From: Styela clava
Taxonomy: Eukaryota > Chordata > Ascidiacea > Stolidobranchia > Styelidae
DNA: 64,000 bases
Assembly (NCBI RefSeq): GCF_964204865.1
Contig: NC_135250.1
Location: 2,542,001-2,606,000, forward strand
Direction of reading: 5' to 3'
In this document: positions 1 to 12,021 of the stretch, one piece after another
Position numbering within the stretch: position 1 is the first letter of the stretch
Layout: the number at the start of each line of letters is the position of its first letter
Translations under genes and position numbers: made by a program
Notes under the pieces: model-generated
Database searches by the model: none
What the model was told of the DNA's origin: nothing
The model's input: the letters and a program-made list of their open reading frames with translations, nothing else

Positions 1-109
1 AGGATCTGTTTAGCCTATTTTGAAATTATAGGTACGTTGGTAAATATATTGAGGAATGTGTGTTTTCTCCTAATTGCCGCAAACAGGGCTCTAAACAAGC
101 AGACATAAT

Positions 110-219
110 AGTACTCCTGAAGTATGTGCACCAAGATGTCGCATAACCTGAACCCTAACCTGGTACAAAACCTGAGTTCAGGTTGTGTGCCATCTTGGTG
201 CGCATATTTCAGGAGGTCC
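110..219. mobile_element. Palindromic MITE, short form (110 bp)
   Basis: The left arm reads inward from AGTACTCCTGAAGTATG and the right arm is its inverse, ending CATATTTCAGGAGGTCC. It is flanked by gacataat and gacataaa, an 8-bp target duplication with one mismatch. Four other copies in the window (6817, 60175, 62691, 63755) have exactly the same length. There is no coding capacity. The 8-bp duplication fits the hAT superfamily; the superfamily assignment is an inference. Confidence 0.85.
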
Positions 220-437
220 GACATAAAGTGCTAGGAATTTGGGAAGGCCAAAATTTTCACAGTTCAGGATAACCTATCGATTATACAAGGGATGTGAACA
301 AAAAATGTTGCACATCCCTATCTTACATCTTAGATAGGGTGCAGAGGTGGAATTAAATCATAGATGTCTAACTATTGAAGCCGGCATGGTTAAGTGCAAA
401 GTTGAGCCACTCGCCCACTCCTCTAATTTTTTTTTAG

Positions 438-3400
438 GAAATGCAGAGAGGAACGTAGAAAACTTATCATAAAAAGATTTAACTCTGCTGTCTTGTTGCA
501 ACGATGTTGGTTGATGTATAGAAGAAAAACTGAAGCAAAGAAATGGAGGAAAACTGAAATCAGGAAGAAAGAGAATGCTGCAGTTGTTATTCAAAAAGGT
601 AAGAGGCGAAATCTTCTCAAAAAATCAATTTTTCAAGTCAACTGTGCTAAAATCATAGTCGCATATGCTTTCACGTGGAAGCTATTGCATGCATATGAAG
701 AATTGAAAACATACACTGATATACTGAAATCTACACATTTACTAGAAATAGAGAAATATCAGTGTCTAGTGAAAAATTCAATACAATATATTCCAACCAG
801 ACTTGGTTTTGTTTTTCGGTGTCACCCTATTTATATATTGATTCTGAAGAGCGCATTTTGAATAAATTCTTTGATTAATGATATTTGATGAAGTACTGTT
901 TTTAAATTACATCCATTGAAGTTACTGTTTTTAAGTTATTCAAATATCTATATAGAAAATATAGTGTTGGGGAATAAATTTATATTCGTTTTGCCTGATA
1001 TTGTTGCATAATACAAGGTTTTTCCACAATGTACCCAGTTTTGATACATTTTATGACTTTTATTTTCTGTTAATTGTCTGTGTAGTCATTCGAAACATTG
1101 GCTGAATTACATCATTTGCGTTTTATCTGTTTCTCATGTTTTACTCTAAATCAGTGGTTGGCAACCACTGGGCCACGGCCCATCGCCGGTCTGCGGAAAG
1201 GTTACTACCGGCCCGCAGAAACGTGGCACAAAAGACGGACAATGTCCCAATAACATGTTTAGTTGATTAACAACTCAAAACAATAATTAGTTGAAAAGAG
1301 TCTTTGTGATTTATATGGTACTTCGGCAGTCTTTTGGGCAATACTTCTTACTGAATACCCCTGCATTGCAAAAAAGCTTTACAGGAATTTTTGCATCTAT
1401 GTGAAGTCGGGTTTTTAAAATTGACAACTACATAATCACAGTGGGCTGAACGTAAAAAACACATTACTTGAATAACATCACCTTTATTCTCGGAATTTAA
1501 TATCAACCTATTTATCCTATAACACATATAATTTATTACATAAGCTTATTCCGTCTGTACAAGGTGGTCCGCCAAAATTTTGATCAGGCTTCACCGGCCC
1601 GTCACCGAAAAAAGGTTGCCGACCACTGCTCTAAATGAACTTAGAAGCTTGTAAGAATGACATATTGATATCAAAAATCAGAGGGCGAAAACTTCAGTGT
1701 TATTTAACATTCTTGGATTGAAGAATTCTTTGAGTCTAGCATCAAGATGTGCCTTAGATTCTTGATCGAGAGTAGCAATTTAGTATTTACAGAATGATAT
1801 TTAAGGTAGATAGCAGTCAGAAATTACTGCCTATAACAGGGGTTCTCAACCTGGAGGTCATTGGATGGGCAGTCGAGTTTTTTTTTTTTTTTTAATATCC
1901 TTTAACAAAAGAAAACTAAGTAACTACCAGATGAAAATGAATGTCAATTGAAACTCAGCGTATATTTTCTGATCAAGCGTTGTTGCGGTTGTAACGCAAC
2001 AATGTGATATGCACGGCTTTTAAGCCAAACTGGGAAATCTCAAAGACAATGTGCTGCGAGCATTGCAAAAAGTGATGTGCTCATCGAAACTTGAGAAAGA
2101 TTTCAAGACTTCATTGGCTGGGTGGAGGACAAGATCAATAACATCAACACGAATATTTAATTTAGTTACAGCAGTTGGTCAATGAATTGTCGTTGCAGCA
2201 AATTGTCAGTCAATATATCACAACTTTGTTTGGTGTCTGATTATTGGGGGTTCGCGTTGATTGTTTTGTGACCCGGGTTGGGAGGGGGGTACTTAACAGA
2301 AAAAAGGATGAGAACCCCTGGCGTATAGTCCCATATAATTAGTTGTTGTCTCTGAGAAAGGGCCTGTGTGTTTTGCGAGAAAAGCTCATGTGTGCGTGCC
2401 ATTAATACTAACTTAATCATATGTTGAATTATGGGTTTACGTCTGTTTTACTGGTCCAGGCTAGATATGGGAACCAGTTATGTAGAACAGTGTAGGAAGC
2501 TGTAAGAAATCACTCTTGCTGAACATAGTGAAAGCCATGGTATATCCTTGAGCTTGAGGTATGCCCCAGAATTTCGAGAAAATTTATTTAACAGGGGTGG
2601 GCAACATACGGCCCGCGACGAGATTTTGACCTGCCCGCTGACTGTACATCAGTACTTTATGATTTTACATTATTACACTTTTAGTACATCGAGATAAATT
2701 CATTATGTGTTTTTGGTCTCTATTTTTTGTAAAGTTTAAACTTCACTTTAAAAGCGATTTATAATTTTCTTTCTTGCATAAGCGAATAAACATCTGATTA
2801 AGATATTGAATACTGTTCATGGTATAATCCGGCCCGCCGAGGACTTCATTTTCCCACATCTGGCCCGCCAACTAGAGAAGTTACCCACCCCTGATATAGA
2901 TGATATAAAATGAGATGAAAAACGTTCAGAGCATATTTATTTTAAAATATTTTATGGCAGGTAGAACAGCAGAGAAAAAAGTGACATTTGAGAAAGGTAG
3001 CCCATCAGGTGAGAATATAGAATAGCAAGAGTGTGTCAGGTTAGGAAACAGTGTGATAGAATCGATTTAGTCTTCCCTTATAGATGAGTAAACAGAATGG
3101 CTTACCCTAGTTTAGATCAGGTTAGTATCTAAGGACAGCTTACTCAATGAGGTCAGGAGATCATAATCGATTTCCGTTTTGATTCTTGACAAGGCTTTAT
3201 GTTTATGATGTCTTGATTGTAAAAACATTTGTGAGACTCTTCTGGTGTTCATTTTAATGGTAAATTTCAACCAGAAGTCTCAAAAAAAACATTTTCGAGT
3301 TCACGACCAGTTTTGGGAGACTCGAGTAATCCAAATAAAATGACTCCGACCTGCACTCAACTCACCGCCAGTGAGACTTAGCCCAGTGATTGACTTAACT

Positions 3401-4805
3401 CGGATTATTGAACTTGACTATCAACTTGTGGGTACCGCTGCTCGTTAACCAGTATTGGTTTCTGCGGCTTCCTTCACTCTGAAATGCGATTTTTTTTATA
3501 TTGTAATTTGTATGTTGTGAGTGCTTTTTCAGCATAGTGAAAAAATAAACTACTGATTACTTGAGGCTGATGGGCATCTATCCAACGCTGATCCAAGCTA
3601 TGCTCAACTTGATAAGGCTTTCAAAAAATGTAAATGCTATATTTTCTCATTTAGTTTTCAGAGGCTGGAGAATCCGTTGCAAATACAAAGACCTTCTAGA
3701 TGCCTGGAGACAACTCAAACTCTTACCAGAACAAGATTATCGGCGAATGGTTGAAAAACGTTTGAGGATTCTTCTCGGACCTGAGCCCTCGCTAACCCCT
3801 TCGCCAACTTACGAAGCGATTCGAGCGAGTTTTGAAATGCCTGTTGTTCCCCCTCAAAATTCGAGCACACGTACACCATCTAGTGACAGCGGATATTCTC
3901 AAGCGAGTTGCACAAACGGTAACGAGAGTATGAATGAGAAATTAACTGTTTATTATGACGAAACAACGTCTAAAAATGTCATTGTTAAAGAAAATGTCAT
4001 TGACGATGACCTTGAACCCTATGAGCATGACCTTCACTTTCATTTGCACCCTGCAGTGATCACATCGAAGTCACCAATACATGACCATAATCGTTTGAGT
4101 GGAACAAGCTCACCCAAGCATGACCATAAACGCTTAAGCGTTACAAGCTCACCCATGCGCGGTCAAATCCTACCTGGTACCTCGTATTCACCAATTGGTA
4201 TTCCGAATTTATCTCTACATAATGATAGCATGACAAGTTCACCAATGCATAACAGTCACATGACAAACTCATCCATGCATGACTCTGTTCACATGACTAC
4301 ATGGAAATCAGATATGGATTTACCTTTGGAAAGACTATTGCATTCAGGCGGTGGAATTAGACATGCAAAGTTGGTCCGCAGTTGCACAAGTTTGGACAAG
4401 GTCGCAGAGATCAAAGGTGAACCTCGCAGGTCAACATCAATGCCAAAAATACCGAGAGGTCCTGGTGTTATATACGCGTGGCACAACCGAGCTGTTATCT
4501 CCATGATGACCTCTAAACGACCTATGTCCTTGTCATCTGACCCCATGACCTTGATCGAAATGCAGTATAACGAAAGTTCATCAGTTTTGACAACACCATT
4601 TTCTAGTCTCAGAATCCCGAAACGCAGCCAGGGGCATCGTCGTAGGGTGAAGCATCGCCATAGTGATAGACATGCTCGATTGAGTCCACCACAATATACT
4701 TCGTACTCTTGGTCACCCACTCGGTTTAAAAGGATTCCTAAGAGTGGAAGTAACTGTATTTTAAAATACGCTGATGTCCCTCCAAAGACACCAACGAAAA
4801 ATTAA
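438..4805 (+). CDS. IQ-motif protein, 3' part of gene (two exons)
   Basis: Exon 438-598 follows a T-rich acceptor and ends in AAAG|GTAAGA. The terminal exon is 3664-4805. Joined in phase they read through VVIQKGWRIRCKYK, a good IQ (calmodulin-binding) motif that spans the junction. A second IQ-like motif, LLQRCWLMYRRK, lies in the first exon. The terminal exon adds about 380 residues: a short helical stretch (DLLDAWRQLKLLPEQDYRRM), then a long Ser/Thr/His-rich, probably disordered tail with repeated TSSPxHDHxRLS-like units near 4070-4170, and a basic HRRRVKHRHSDRHAR patch near the end. Earlier exons are outside the window or not recognised. The intron (599-3663) holds three hAT elements and a dispersed repeat. 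A family name is not assigned: calmodulin-binding scaffold or myosin-tail proteins are possible. The exon structure is well supported; the function is not. Confidence 0.7.
1152..1628. mobile_element. hAT non-autonomous element
   Basis: The ends are CAGTGGTTGGCAACCACTGG and its inverse, GGTTGCCGACCACTG. The flanks carry a perfect 8-bp duplication, ctctaaat (1144-1151 and 1629-1636). The interior is AT-rich and non-coding. It lies in the intron of the IQ-motif gene. Confidence 0.9.
1837..2320. mobile_element. hAT non-autonomous element
   Basis: Terminal CAGGGGTTCTCAACC is answered by GATGAGAACCCCTG. The flanks gcctataa and gcgtatag match at 6 of 8 positions, consistent with an aged 8-bp target duplication. 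It begins with a T17 run after the left end. Confidence 0.8.
2592..2893. mobile_element. hAT non-autonomous element
   Basis: CAGGGGTGGGCAACATACGG at the left is answered by GTTACCCACCCCTG at the right, with CCCGC-rich subterminal blocks. No clear 8-bp duplication remains (ttatttaa versus atatagat), so the boundaries rest on the inverted termini only. Confidence 0.7.
3429..3566. repeat. Dispersed repeat, copy 1
   Basis: The block from GGGTACCGCTGCTC to GTGAAAAAATAAACTACTG is repeated, diverged, at 56905-57056. It ends about 100 bases before the terminal exon of the IQ-motif gene. No terminal repeats or coding sequence were seen, so its class is unknown. Confidence 0.6.
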
Positions 4806-5287
4806 AGACTTTTCATAAAATTCACGCATACTACTTTGACATGACCTTGAGATTTTTCGTACTGTGTTTTACGCCTCCACATCTAATAATGCCATGTACA
4901 ATCAGCCGAACTAAAAAGCTGATATTTTTGTATTGCATTCTTTGGTTTAAACACAATCCAAAAACCACGTGTTTGATACAATCTTCAAATTGTATATGTG
5001 TATATTTTTTTCAGTGTATTCATGCCTTCACATCTGATAAAGCTATAAAAGCAGCAAGTGACACCAAAAGCTAATATTTTTTGAAAAAACCATAATCTTT
5101 TTCGGTCCGCCATATATACAGTGACTTGGTGGGCTTAAAAGTTCTTAGATCGCCTCTATTTAAATTGAAATTGTTCAAATGTATAAACTGAGCTCTTGAT
5201 TTTTTTTTTTCATACAATATACAGTTATCAATCATTAGTTCTCATGCGAGACATTCAATTGTTTCCCTCTATGTTGATGAACTAAGG
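4806..5287 (+). other. 3' flank of IQ-motif gene
   Basis: AT-rich sequence with short ORFs that show no recognisable protein features. ATTAAA overlaps the stop codon and could serve as a variant polyadenylation signal. No canonical AATAAA was seen close by. Confidence 0.4.
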
Positions 5288-5587
5288 CAGTGGTTCTCAA
5301 CCTTTTATGACTCCTGGCCCCCTTTCGGAGGCTTTTAGCACTCATGGCCCCCACTTTAATATTCCAGAGGTATTAATAGGGTTATTTTCATTGATAGATT
5401 CCAAATCCCATTATGTTAAAACAATTTGCACAAAAGAGAGCGAAAATACCCTGCGAAATAACCTTGTTGAGCAGCAAACTAGGAAAAACTGTGAGATTTC
5501 TTTTAAAGTGAAAAGTAAATTCAGATTTCAGCCCATCCTTGTGGCCCCCCTCCAACTCCTCTGTGGCCCCATTAGGGGGCCCAGCTG
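5288..5587. mobile_element. hAT non-autonomous element
   Basis: It begins CAGTGGTTCTCAACC and ends GGGGGCCCAGCTG. A perfect 8-bp duplication, aactaagg, flanks both ends (5280-5287 and 5588-5595). An ORF that runs across it is a by-product of the element. Confidence 0.88.
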
Positions 5588-5770
5588 AACTAAGGCATAT
5601 GTACTATACTCACTCCTTGTATACAATTTTGTTTGTATTTCAACTTATAACTTATACTTTTTAGGCATTTACATGACTTTAGTTGATTTTGCATAGCTTT
5701 GCACTTTATTTAGATTAATTGCAGTATATAGCGTATTAATTTGTATTTTTTGATGTACAGGCCCTCTGGA

Positions 5771-6005
5771 GTAGGGAGGGGACTTTCCCAGTAGAAATTT
5801 TTCAGTGTGTATTCACTTTTATTCGCTAAAATAGAGATTTAAAGTAAGAAGGGGATTTTCCCAGAGAGGAAAAAAACTGTATAATGTATATTTGCTGGAA
5901 CACAGACTTAAAGTAGGGAGGGGACTTACCCCATAAAGTGTATATCTGCATGTATTTGCTGGAATACAGAAACTCAAAATAGGGAGGGGTCTTTCCCCAG
6001 TAGAG
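5771..6005. repeat. Tandem array, four ~70-bp units with kappa-B-like sites
   Basis: Four diverged units spaced 73, 69 and 66 bases apart each contain a G4-N4/5-C3/4 core: GGGGACTTTCCC (5778-5789), GGGGATTTTCCC (5851-5862), GGGGACTTACCCC (5920-5932) and GGGGTCTTTCCCC (5986-5998). The first two match the NF-kappa-B/Rel consensus GGGRNWYYCC. The last two each miss it by one base. Two of the units also share a TTTGCTGGAA-ACAGA segment. A cis-regulatory role is inferred. A minus-strand ORF through the array (repeating GKSPPYF) looks incidental. Confidence 0.75.
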
Positions 6006-6030
6006 AAAAATTGTAAAATTTGCATGAACT

Positions 6031-6816
6031 ATGAATTTGTCATGTGGAAAATCTAAACTTTTCAAAGATAAGATAAAGCTCGAATTCCAGAACCAGACCA
6101 TAGACTATAGTCTTCACAACTCTGGTACTTACTTTAATGGACTTTGCCTCTGTTGTGTTATATGTATGTCTGTATTTGTTCACTGCCATTGCATAGTCCT
6201 TTTTCATTCAGAAGCGACATTCTTTTACCATTACTTGTTATACTTCTCTTCTTTGCTTGTACCTTTGCCACAAAAACAATTTTGCATGCATTATATGTCC
6301 GATTGTAATTTCTTTTTCACTCATCTCATTTTTTAGACCTATATTTCTGGGGTAAAATTTTTTGAGCCCCATTGAATCTGGTGCTGTTATTAATCATATT
6401 TTTATACATATGGCTTGCTGGTGCTGTATTAGTTCCTAATCCTTTTGAGTTACCCAGACTTTTTTGAATGAATTTCTACTTTTGATGTTTTGGTCCTACT
6501 CAAGGGAGATTGATGAACAAATTTTTTTTTAATTATACTTTCAATTCTGAAATGAAAGACTATGTTTACTCTAATCATTTGCCTAAAGTTTGAAATCTAA
6601 CCTAACCCAGAACATACAACGATTCCCCAAAAGATATTATGAATCCCACTTCATAGGACAGTACTAACCATTTCATTTTGTTTACCAGTCTTTTTTATCT
6701 ATTCCAAACCAAAACATATCATTAAATCCTATTTAAAACTCAGAACAGTCCTTAATCAGCTTATTTATGTAATGTCATATTTCAATTCAAGACTGGTGGT
6801 GCTTAAGAAAAATTTA
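6031..6816. other. Intergenic, nothing recognised
   Basis: AT-rich sequence with short spurious ORFs. No conserved protein, RNA gene or repeat structure was identified. Confidence 0.5.
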
Positions 6817-6926
6817 GGTACTCCTGAAGTATGCGCACCAAGATGTCGCACAACCTGAACCCTAACCTGGTACACAGCCTGAGTTCGGGTTGTGCGCCAT
6901 CTTGGTGCGCATACTTCAGGAGGTCC
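6817..6926. mobile_element. Palindromic MITE, short form (110 bp)
   Basis: The arms begin GGTACTCCTGAAGTATGCGC and end in the inverse. A perfect 8-bp duplication, aaaattta, lies at 6809-6816 and 6927-6934. This is the best-preserved short copy and fixes the family ends as GG...CC. Confidence 0.93.
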
Positions 6927-6934
6927 AAAATTTA

Positions 6935-8045
6935 TTATTTTAATGTTAATGACAGGTGAGTGAACATTGCAAAATCTTATCTATTGGTGCACTTTGTCAG
7001 CACTGTGATGGGTTTTTCATTATTGTAGAAAATTTCACTAATAAATTTGTTTGCGAGTTTATGGATGTTTTTTTTTTCTTTGTTGTGTGTTTAAGATCTG
7101 GGAAGAGAAAGGGTAATAATGGCTTTTGAGATATGTTCTTCCTAAATGCACTGATGATCTATGCATATCTTGATCTATCTCATGACTGGGGAAAATGGAA
7201 CAGACAAATCAATCTGATGAGGGTAGTATTTCTAGGCGGAATGGAAAGCGATGAGTTGGTAAACTCTTTGCACAGAGCATGAGCAGACGAAAAGCTGATT
7301 TTTATTTTTTCCAAGCATAGTAGCAATTTAACTGCTTCGTATGAGGGATATAGTACAGAATAACCACAATCATGGCAAACTCTTTGCTTATTAATAGAGG
7401 ATAAGACTCGACGTAGTCGGGTTGAAGAAAAGATCAGTATGTATTTTTTCACCATAAAGAAAATACACGCGAACAATAGAATGAAGAAACTTGAATATGG
7501 CATTTTAGGGTGAAAGGTGGCGCGAGCACCCGTGATCTAACAGTAATTAATATATTATCAGTGTAGCAATATTGTGTTAATTACTTTAGATCAGTTTGTT
7601 TTCATCAATGATTACTCTGTCTACACCAACGACTAACATACCGTCTACACCTATAATTACTGAAAAGAGTCGAACATATATCATGAAAAAAAAGTTTACA
7701 GCAGAACAAACGACGTAGTGTGTTGAAGAAAAGATTTTAATTAACATATGCATAAATGTGAAAAATATAAAATTGTATGCATTGATTGTTGAAATTTTTG
7801 TAGAATAAGTAGGCCTATACAAATAATGCCACACAAATACTGGTGTTATTCCCGTTTTGTAATTTTTACTTTCGCCGTGTATAATTAAATTGGGTATCAT
7901 ATACCCGTACAGATTATTAAGTAATCCACCTCAGACAAAACAAGATTCGAATAAAGACGTTTTAGATTGGATTGAAATATCAATCATGTGATAATACGCT
8001 GGTCATCGGACATATCTAGTTCAGTTCGACCAATCTAATGACCTG
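6935..8045. other. Intergenic, nothing recognised
   Basis: ORFs of about 105 codons on the minus strand (7180-7503 and 7586-7900) have low-complexity, hydrophobic translations with no family resemblance. I treat the stretch as non-coding. Confidence 0.45.
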
Positions 8046-8215
8046 GCCCCTCTTTATTGGGCAGACCAATGACATTAAACAACATGATAGGCAACTCTGA
8101 CGTCACTCCATAAGACTACATGCGAAAGATTGTATTTCATGATACGCTCCAATGCACATATTTCTCGTCGCCTTTCGCGACCGTTTTCGGCTCGCTTTTG
8201 CTACCCGGCGTCTTC
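8046..8215. repeat. Dispersed repeat with perfect CRE, copy 1
   Basis: GGGCAGACCAATGACATTAA and ACGCTCCAATGCACAT recur in inverse orientation at about 11738-11905. This copy has a palindromic TGACGTCA (8098-8105) and a comparatively GC-rich right side (CGTCGCCTTTCGCGACC), which gives it a promoter-like look. Whether it is a mobile element or a shared regulatory block is not resolved. Confidence 0.5.
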
Positions 8216-8219
8216 TTTA

Positions 8220-9409
8220 CGTGTAGTGCCTGCCTTTTTGCGCCTGTAACGAAAGAAAATAATCTCTATATCTAAGAAGTTTTGCTCACTTGGAAAGCTG
8301 GAATGGCAGACAAGCTGTAAAGAGTAATTCTGGACATCATAGACGTTTTTTTTTTTATCAGAGAAGATTACAAACGCGATAGCGTAAAGATTTTGTGGAA
8401 CATTTTGCAGATAATGACAAAGTTAAAAGTTAGTAATTTTAATGTTTGCGCTTAAACATTGAAATTTCATTTAAAGAGAGTGTCATACAAAACAGCAAAA
8501 CCGTTTTTACTTCTCTTAACGGTGCTGTGATACAATTCCATAACACTAGTTTGCACCTATCGAACTTGCTTTAGTAGGTTAATTTATTAGACATAATTAC
8601 ATATTTAGTTAACCGTAGGTAACATTGCTGGTACATAATGCCTCGTAGATAGGTTTGTGTCTAAATGTAGGAATTTAGTTCATAGCCCACTAATTAATAT
8701 CTTCTATGCGGGAGGTTGCAGGGCTGATTCAACTTGCAGCCTTACCGATCATCTGACGATGCTCATTTAGTTTGGCTCGAGTAAGTCTTCTTGAAAGACT
8801 TGTATGAATGGAAACTACCTATATGTTTTGCCTTCATCCGATTTTAGAAGACAAATTTATTCTGAGGGATTTGGCATATAATTCTCATTGAATGTTGGCT
8901 GTTTATGATTCCTATTAATTGTGAATTCTGATTATAACAAAGAGTTTTACGGGCACCTTTTTCTTGTCAATACTCCAAGCTGAGGTAATAAACAAGACAA
9001 TACTGTACATTTATGTCTTCTGGAAGCAAAATATGCACACTAATTAAAAGTTTGGCCGTAAATATATACTACTAAGGTTTGACACATTGAGATAATACAT
9101 CATGACAGAAAATACAAGTTAAAGATATGTATGACCATCACATGGTAATTAAAATTAAAAAAAAATTAATAGGGGCTGTGGAGTATGAAAAGTTCAAGAC
9201 TAAGAAAAGAACAAAAGTTCATAGCTCACGAACTCTCAATTTTGCCTCCATTGCTTTGTGAAGGCCAATATATTCCGAGTGGCTGAATTGGTTTACCTTT
9301 ATGATAGCAACGATTTTGTATTTATGTAGCGAGATTTTTTTCAATTTAATTGAAGTGATATTATTTCCCAAAGCAATGCTTGAATTGTCTAGAATAGATC
9401 AGTGGTGTC
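8220..9409. other. Intergenic, nothing recognised
   Basis: AT-rich sequence with homopolymer runs. No gene or structured repeat was found. Confidence 0.5.
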
Positions 9410-10578
9410 AAACGCATGGGTTTTCGAGAGCCGCATTGATTTTTGGAAATTGTAAAAAGGGCCGAAAACACTTTTTGATAATGTATACTTGAAAGATATG
9501 TTTTTCAGATAGTTCTAGTTTGTGACATATATTGTGATGCAACTAAACAGTTGATTAAGTTTTATTATTTTCTTTAATTTCAAATGCAATTACATATTAA
9601 TATTTGCATTCCACTATTATTGCAAGTTACTGTATTTATTACAAAAAATCATAAAATTCTTTATACAACCATCAAAATCATTTTTGAACAAGCTTTGGAT
9701 AAGGAAAGAATAATACATACACTAAAAATGACTTAATCTAAATATATGGACTTAAAATTAACAAAAATACTACAGTATAAACTCAATGTTTTTTTAATTA
9801 CATTTGTCCTGACGTTTGGCATCTCTTTGTGTCACCAGCATACTAAGGCCAGGCTGAAATGATTTTATGGTACCAACTCTAACTAACGAGGTCACATGAT
9901 CATGGGTTAATCTGGAACTTTGCGAATGTTTAATTAATTCCAGTAATGCAAAAAAGTTACTTTTATCATTTCATGAATAGATCAGTAGAAAAACAAATGA
10001 CAGATATTTTCGACAAGACATTTCGCGCCACATTGCATAGCATAGGGTTGCTTGAATTATTATTGATATTGATTTTTAGTAACTAAGTCGTTGTATATTT
10101 ATATTAATATACAAACACATGGAAATTTTCTGTTCGAAGTTGGTCTTCGAAATTGTCATATTGACTACTGAGCTTATTGTGTTTTTCATTGTACTGATGG
10201 AAATATGACAAATTAAACAATGTGCTTCAAAATTTTGTGAAATGCAGAAATATTGCAACTCCCATTTTCTTCGAAAATGCCACCTTCTTCATGTACTTTG
10301 CGTTTAATTTATTCACTCAAGTGTTTTATTCAAGTATTCTTTTGCTAGCTTGATGTGTATTCTTAATTGGGTCAAAATGTGAACAAAAAAAAATTAATTT
10401 TCCAAAACTACTTTCAGTAAATTGCTTTCTATGTGAATATTCAATTTCACTTTAAAAAGGTTGAAAAATCTATTACACTTAGATAAAAAAAAAAAACTCC
10501 AAAATACTATTACAATTATTGTTAAGCGTTCGAGGGCCTCACTGGAAGTTCTCTGAGGCCGCGAGTTTGATATCCCTG
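9410..10578 (-). mobile_element. hAT element with decayed transposase
   Basis: Termini are CAGTGGTGTCAAACGCATGG and, inverted, GCGAGTTTGATATCCCTG. The flanks gaatagat and gtctaaat match at 5 of 8 positions. On the minus strand it keeps a C-terminal transposase fragment (see 9795-9960) and a CLIC-containing segment near 10200 that resembles the zinc-binding N-terminus of hAT/BED proteins. At about 1.2 kb it is an internally deleted autonomous copy. Confidence 0.8.
9795..9960 (-). pseudogene. hAT transposase C-terminal remnant
   Basis: The minus strand reads SSRLTHDHVTSLVRVGTIKS, then FQPGLSMLVTQRDAKRQDKCN and a stop. This matches the usual hAT C-terminal pattern: an SRLT-E/H-H segment, a hydrophobic helix, and a basic-Q-x-x-C-x ending. 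Only the end of the dimerisation region remains in frame and the rest of the element is non-coding. The assignment rests on pattern recognition; a profile search with the hAT C-terminal domain would test it. Confidence 0.7.
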
Positions 10579-10586
10579 GTCTAAAT

Positions 10587-11737
10587 TGAAGTTGTCCAAA
10601 ATATATAACAGTATTTTATCATAAATCATGATTATACCCTTTCCTGAATTTCTTCTTTAGTACTACCAAAAGTTGATGAATCAAATATAACACAGGTGTA
10701 GTGAGTGACCCATAATCCTCATTTTCCAAAGCTGTTTTAAGTATGTCTGGCATGTTTTGTGCCTTTTTACAAAGAAGACCGCTTATGCAATCTTACGCTT
10801 CGAAATTTTTAGTTATTTTCCTCAAGCCCTGCGGGATGTAGGGGCCATACACAACTCTACCGGAGGTTCAAATGTCTTTGCATGCCTCCATAGGTTGTTC
10901 TTCTATTGCAAACATTTATGGAGTATTCTGGTTGTATTTCTTGGAATCACACTGTCACTGATATGTCGCCAGACTTCTGAAATATCCCCTTCTGCTACAG
11001 TTGTCCTGTGAATAAATATTAGGAAATTGAGGTTGGACGAATAGTTAAAAGTTTTGCTTTATGTCGGCTTAATTTCTTGATTGATATACTTACTATTTTT
11101 GCTATTGCCTCTTGTGCTGTAGGAGTCCCACAATGCTTAGACAGGTTTTTCCAAAACTTTCACATCTGAAGAAAGAGAGGAGATTCAATAATTTTCGTTA
11201 AGAATAAATAAAGCAGTCTATATGATTTAGATTGGAAAAGCTAATAAATCCAATATCTCATGTTTTATGTAAAAAATGTTTTACTGAATTTGGTATAGAA
11301 ACCAACTAATGAAGGGGTTTAGTCAGAAAATTACAAGCATCGGTGGCTCCAAATACTTGAGAGATCAGACTATACAATATAGACCGGTATGAGTGAAATG
11401 TTAGGTGACCTTGTTAACCCTTTGATTCAATACGCAAATAAAAGTGAATGAGCAATAGTATGTTACAGCAATGAGTATATATCCTCACTGATTAAAAAAA
11501 ATCGAAATGGAGGTGTATGAACTATTTGAAACCATAAGGGGTAAGTAAATAAGCAATTTCGGCAAATGGGCAACTACGTACCGTACTGATTTAATAACTT
11601 CGTAGTATTTGACAAAAGCTGGCTTTCCCACATGTACTTAACAGTGCGATATACAACAATAGTATTTACCTTACTTTTTTCCGATTTCTTTTTACCTTCA
11701 ATTTTCCAATATATCATTAAAATCGACAACAACTGTC
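10587..11737. other. Intergenic, nothing recognised
   Basis: Short ORFs only, for example 10757-11011 (+), with no family features. Confidence 0.5.
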
Positions 11738-11905
11738 AAAGCAGGCACGAACGCCATTCGTGCTATGCCTTGAAAGCAGCACACATTCGCTCGTTTTCGT
11801 CTCGTCAAGTATGTGCATTGGAGCGTGCTATCGAATACGATCTTCGGCCAAAAATGCCGGAGTTGCGCATCATGTTGTTTAATGTCATTGGGCAGACATA
11901 TAAAA
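11738..11905. repeat. Dispersed repeat, copy 2 (inverted)
   Basis: This is the inverse of 8046-8215. It shares TGCATTGGAGCGT and CATGTTGTTTAATGTCATTG. The perfect CRE seen in copy 1 is absent here. A 92-codon ORF through it is not supported as a gene. Confidence 0.5.
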
Positions 11906-12021
11906 AATGATTTAATTTGTAGGGAATGTACACAAGATATGTATTGCCAATTATAGGCAATGTTCATACTAACCGTTGCGTAATAAAATTGATAATCTCC
12001 ATGCTTATCAGCTCATGTATG

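Noticed and set aside
4289-4720. 143-codon minus-strand ORF
   Set aside because: It is antisense to the terminal exon of the IQ-motif gene. Composition and overlap mark it as a shadow.
5826-6101. Minus-strand ORF with repeating GKSPPYF-like peptides
   Set aside because: It is the translation of the ~70-bp kappa-B-like tandem units. The periods (73, 69, 66) are not all multiples of three and there is no gene context.
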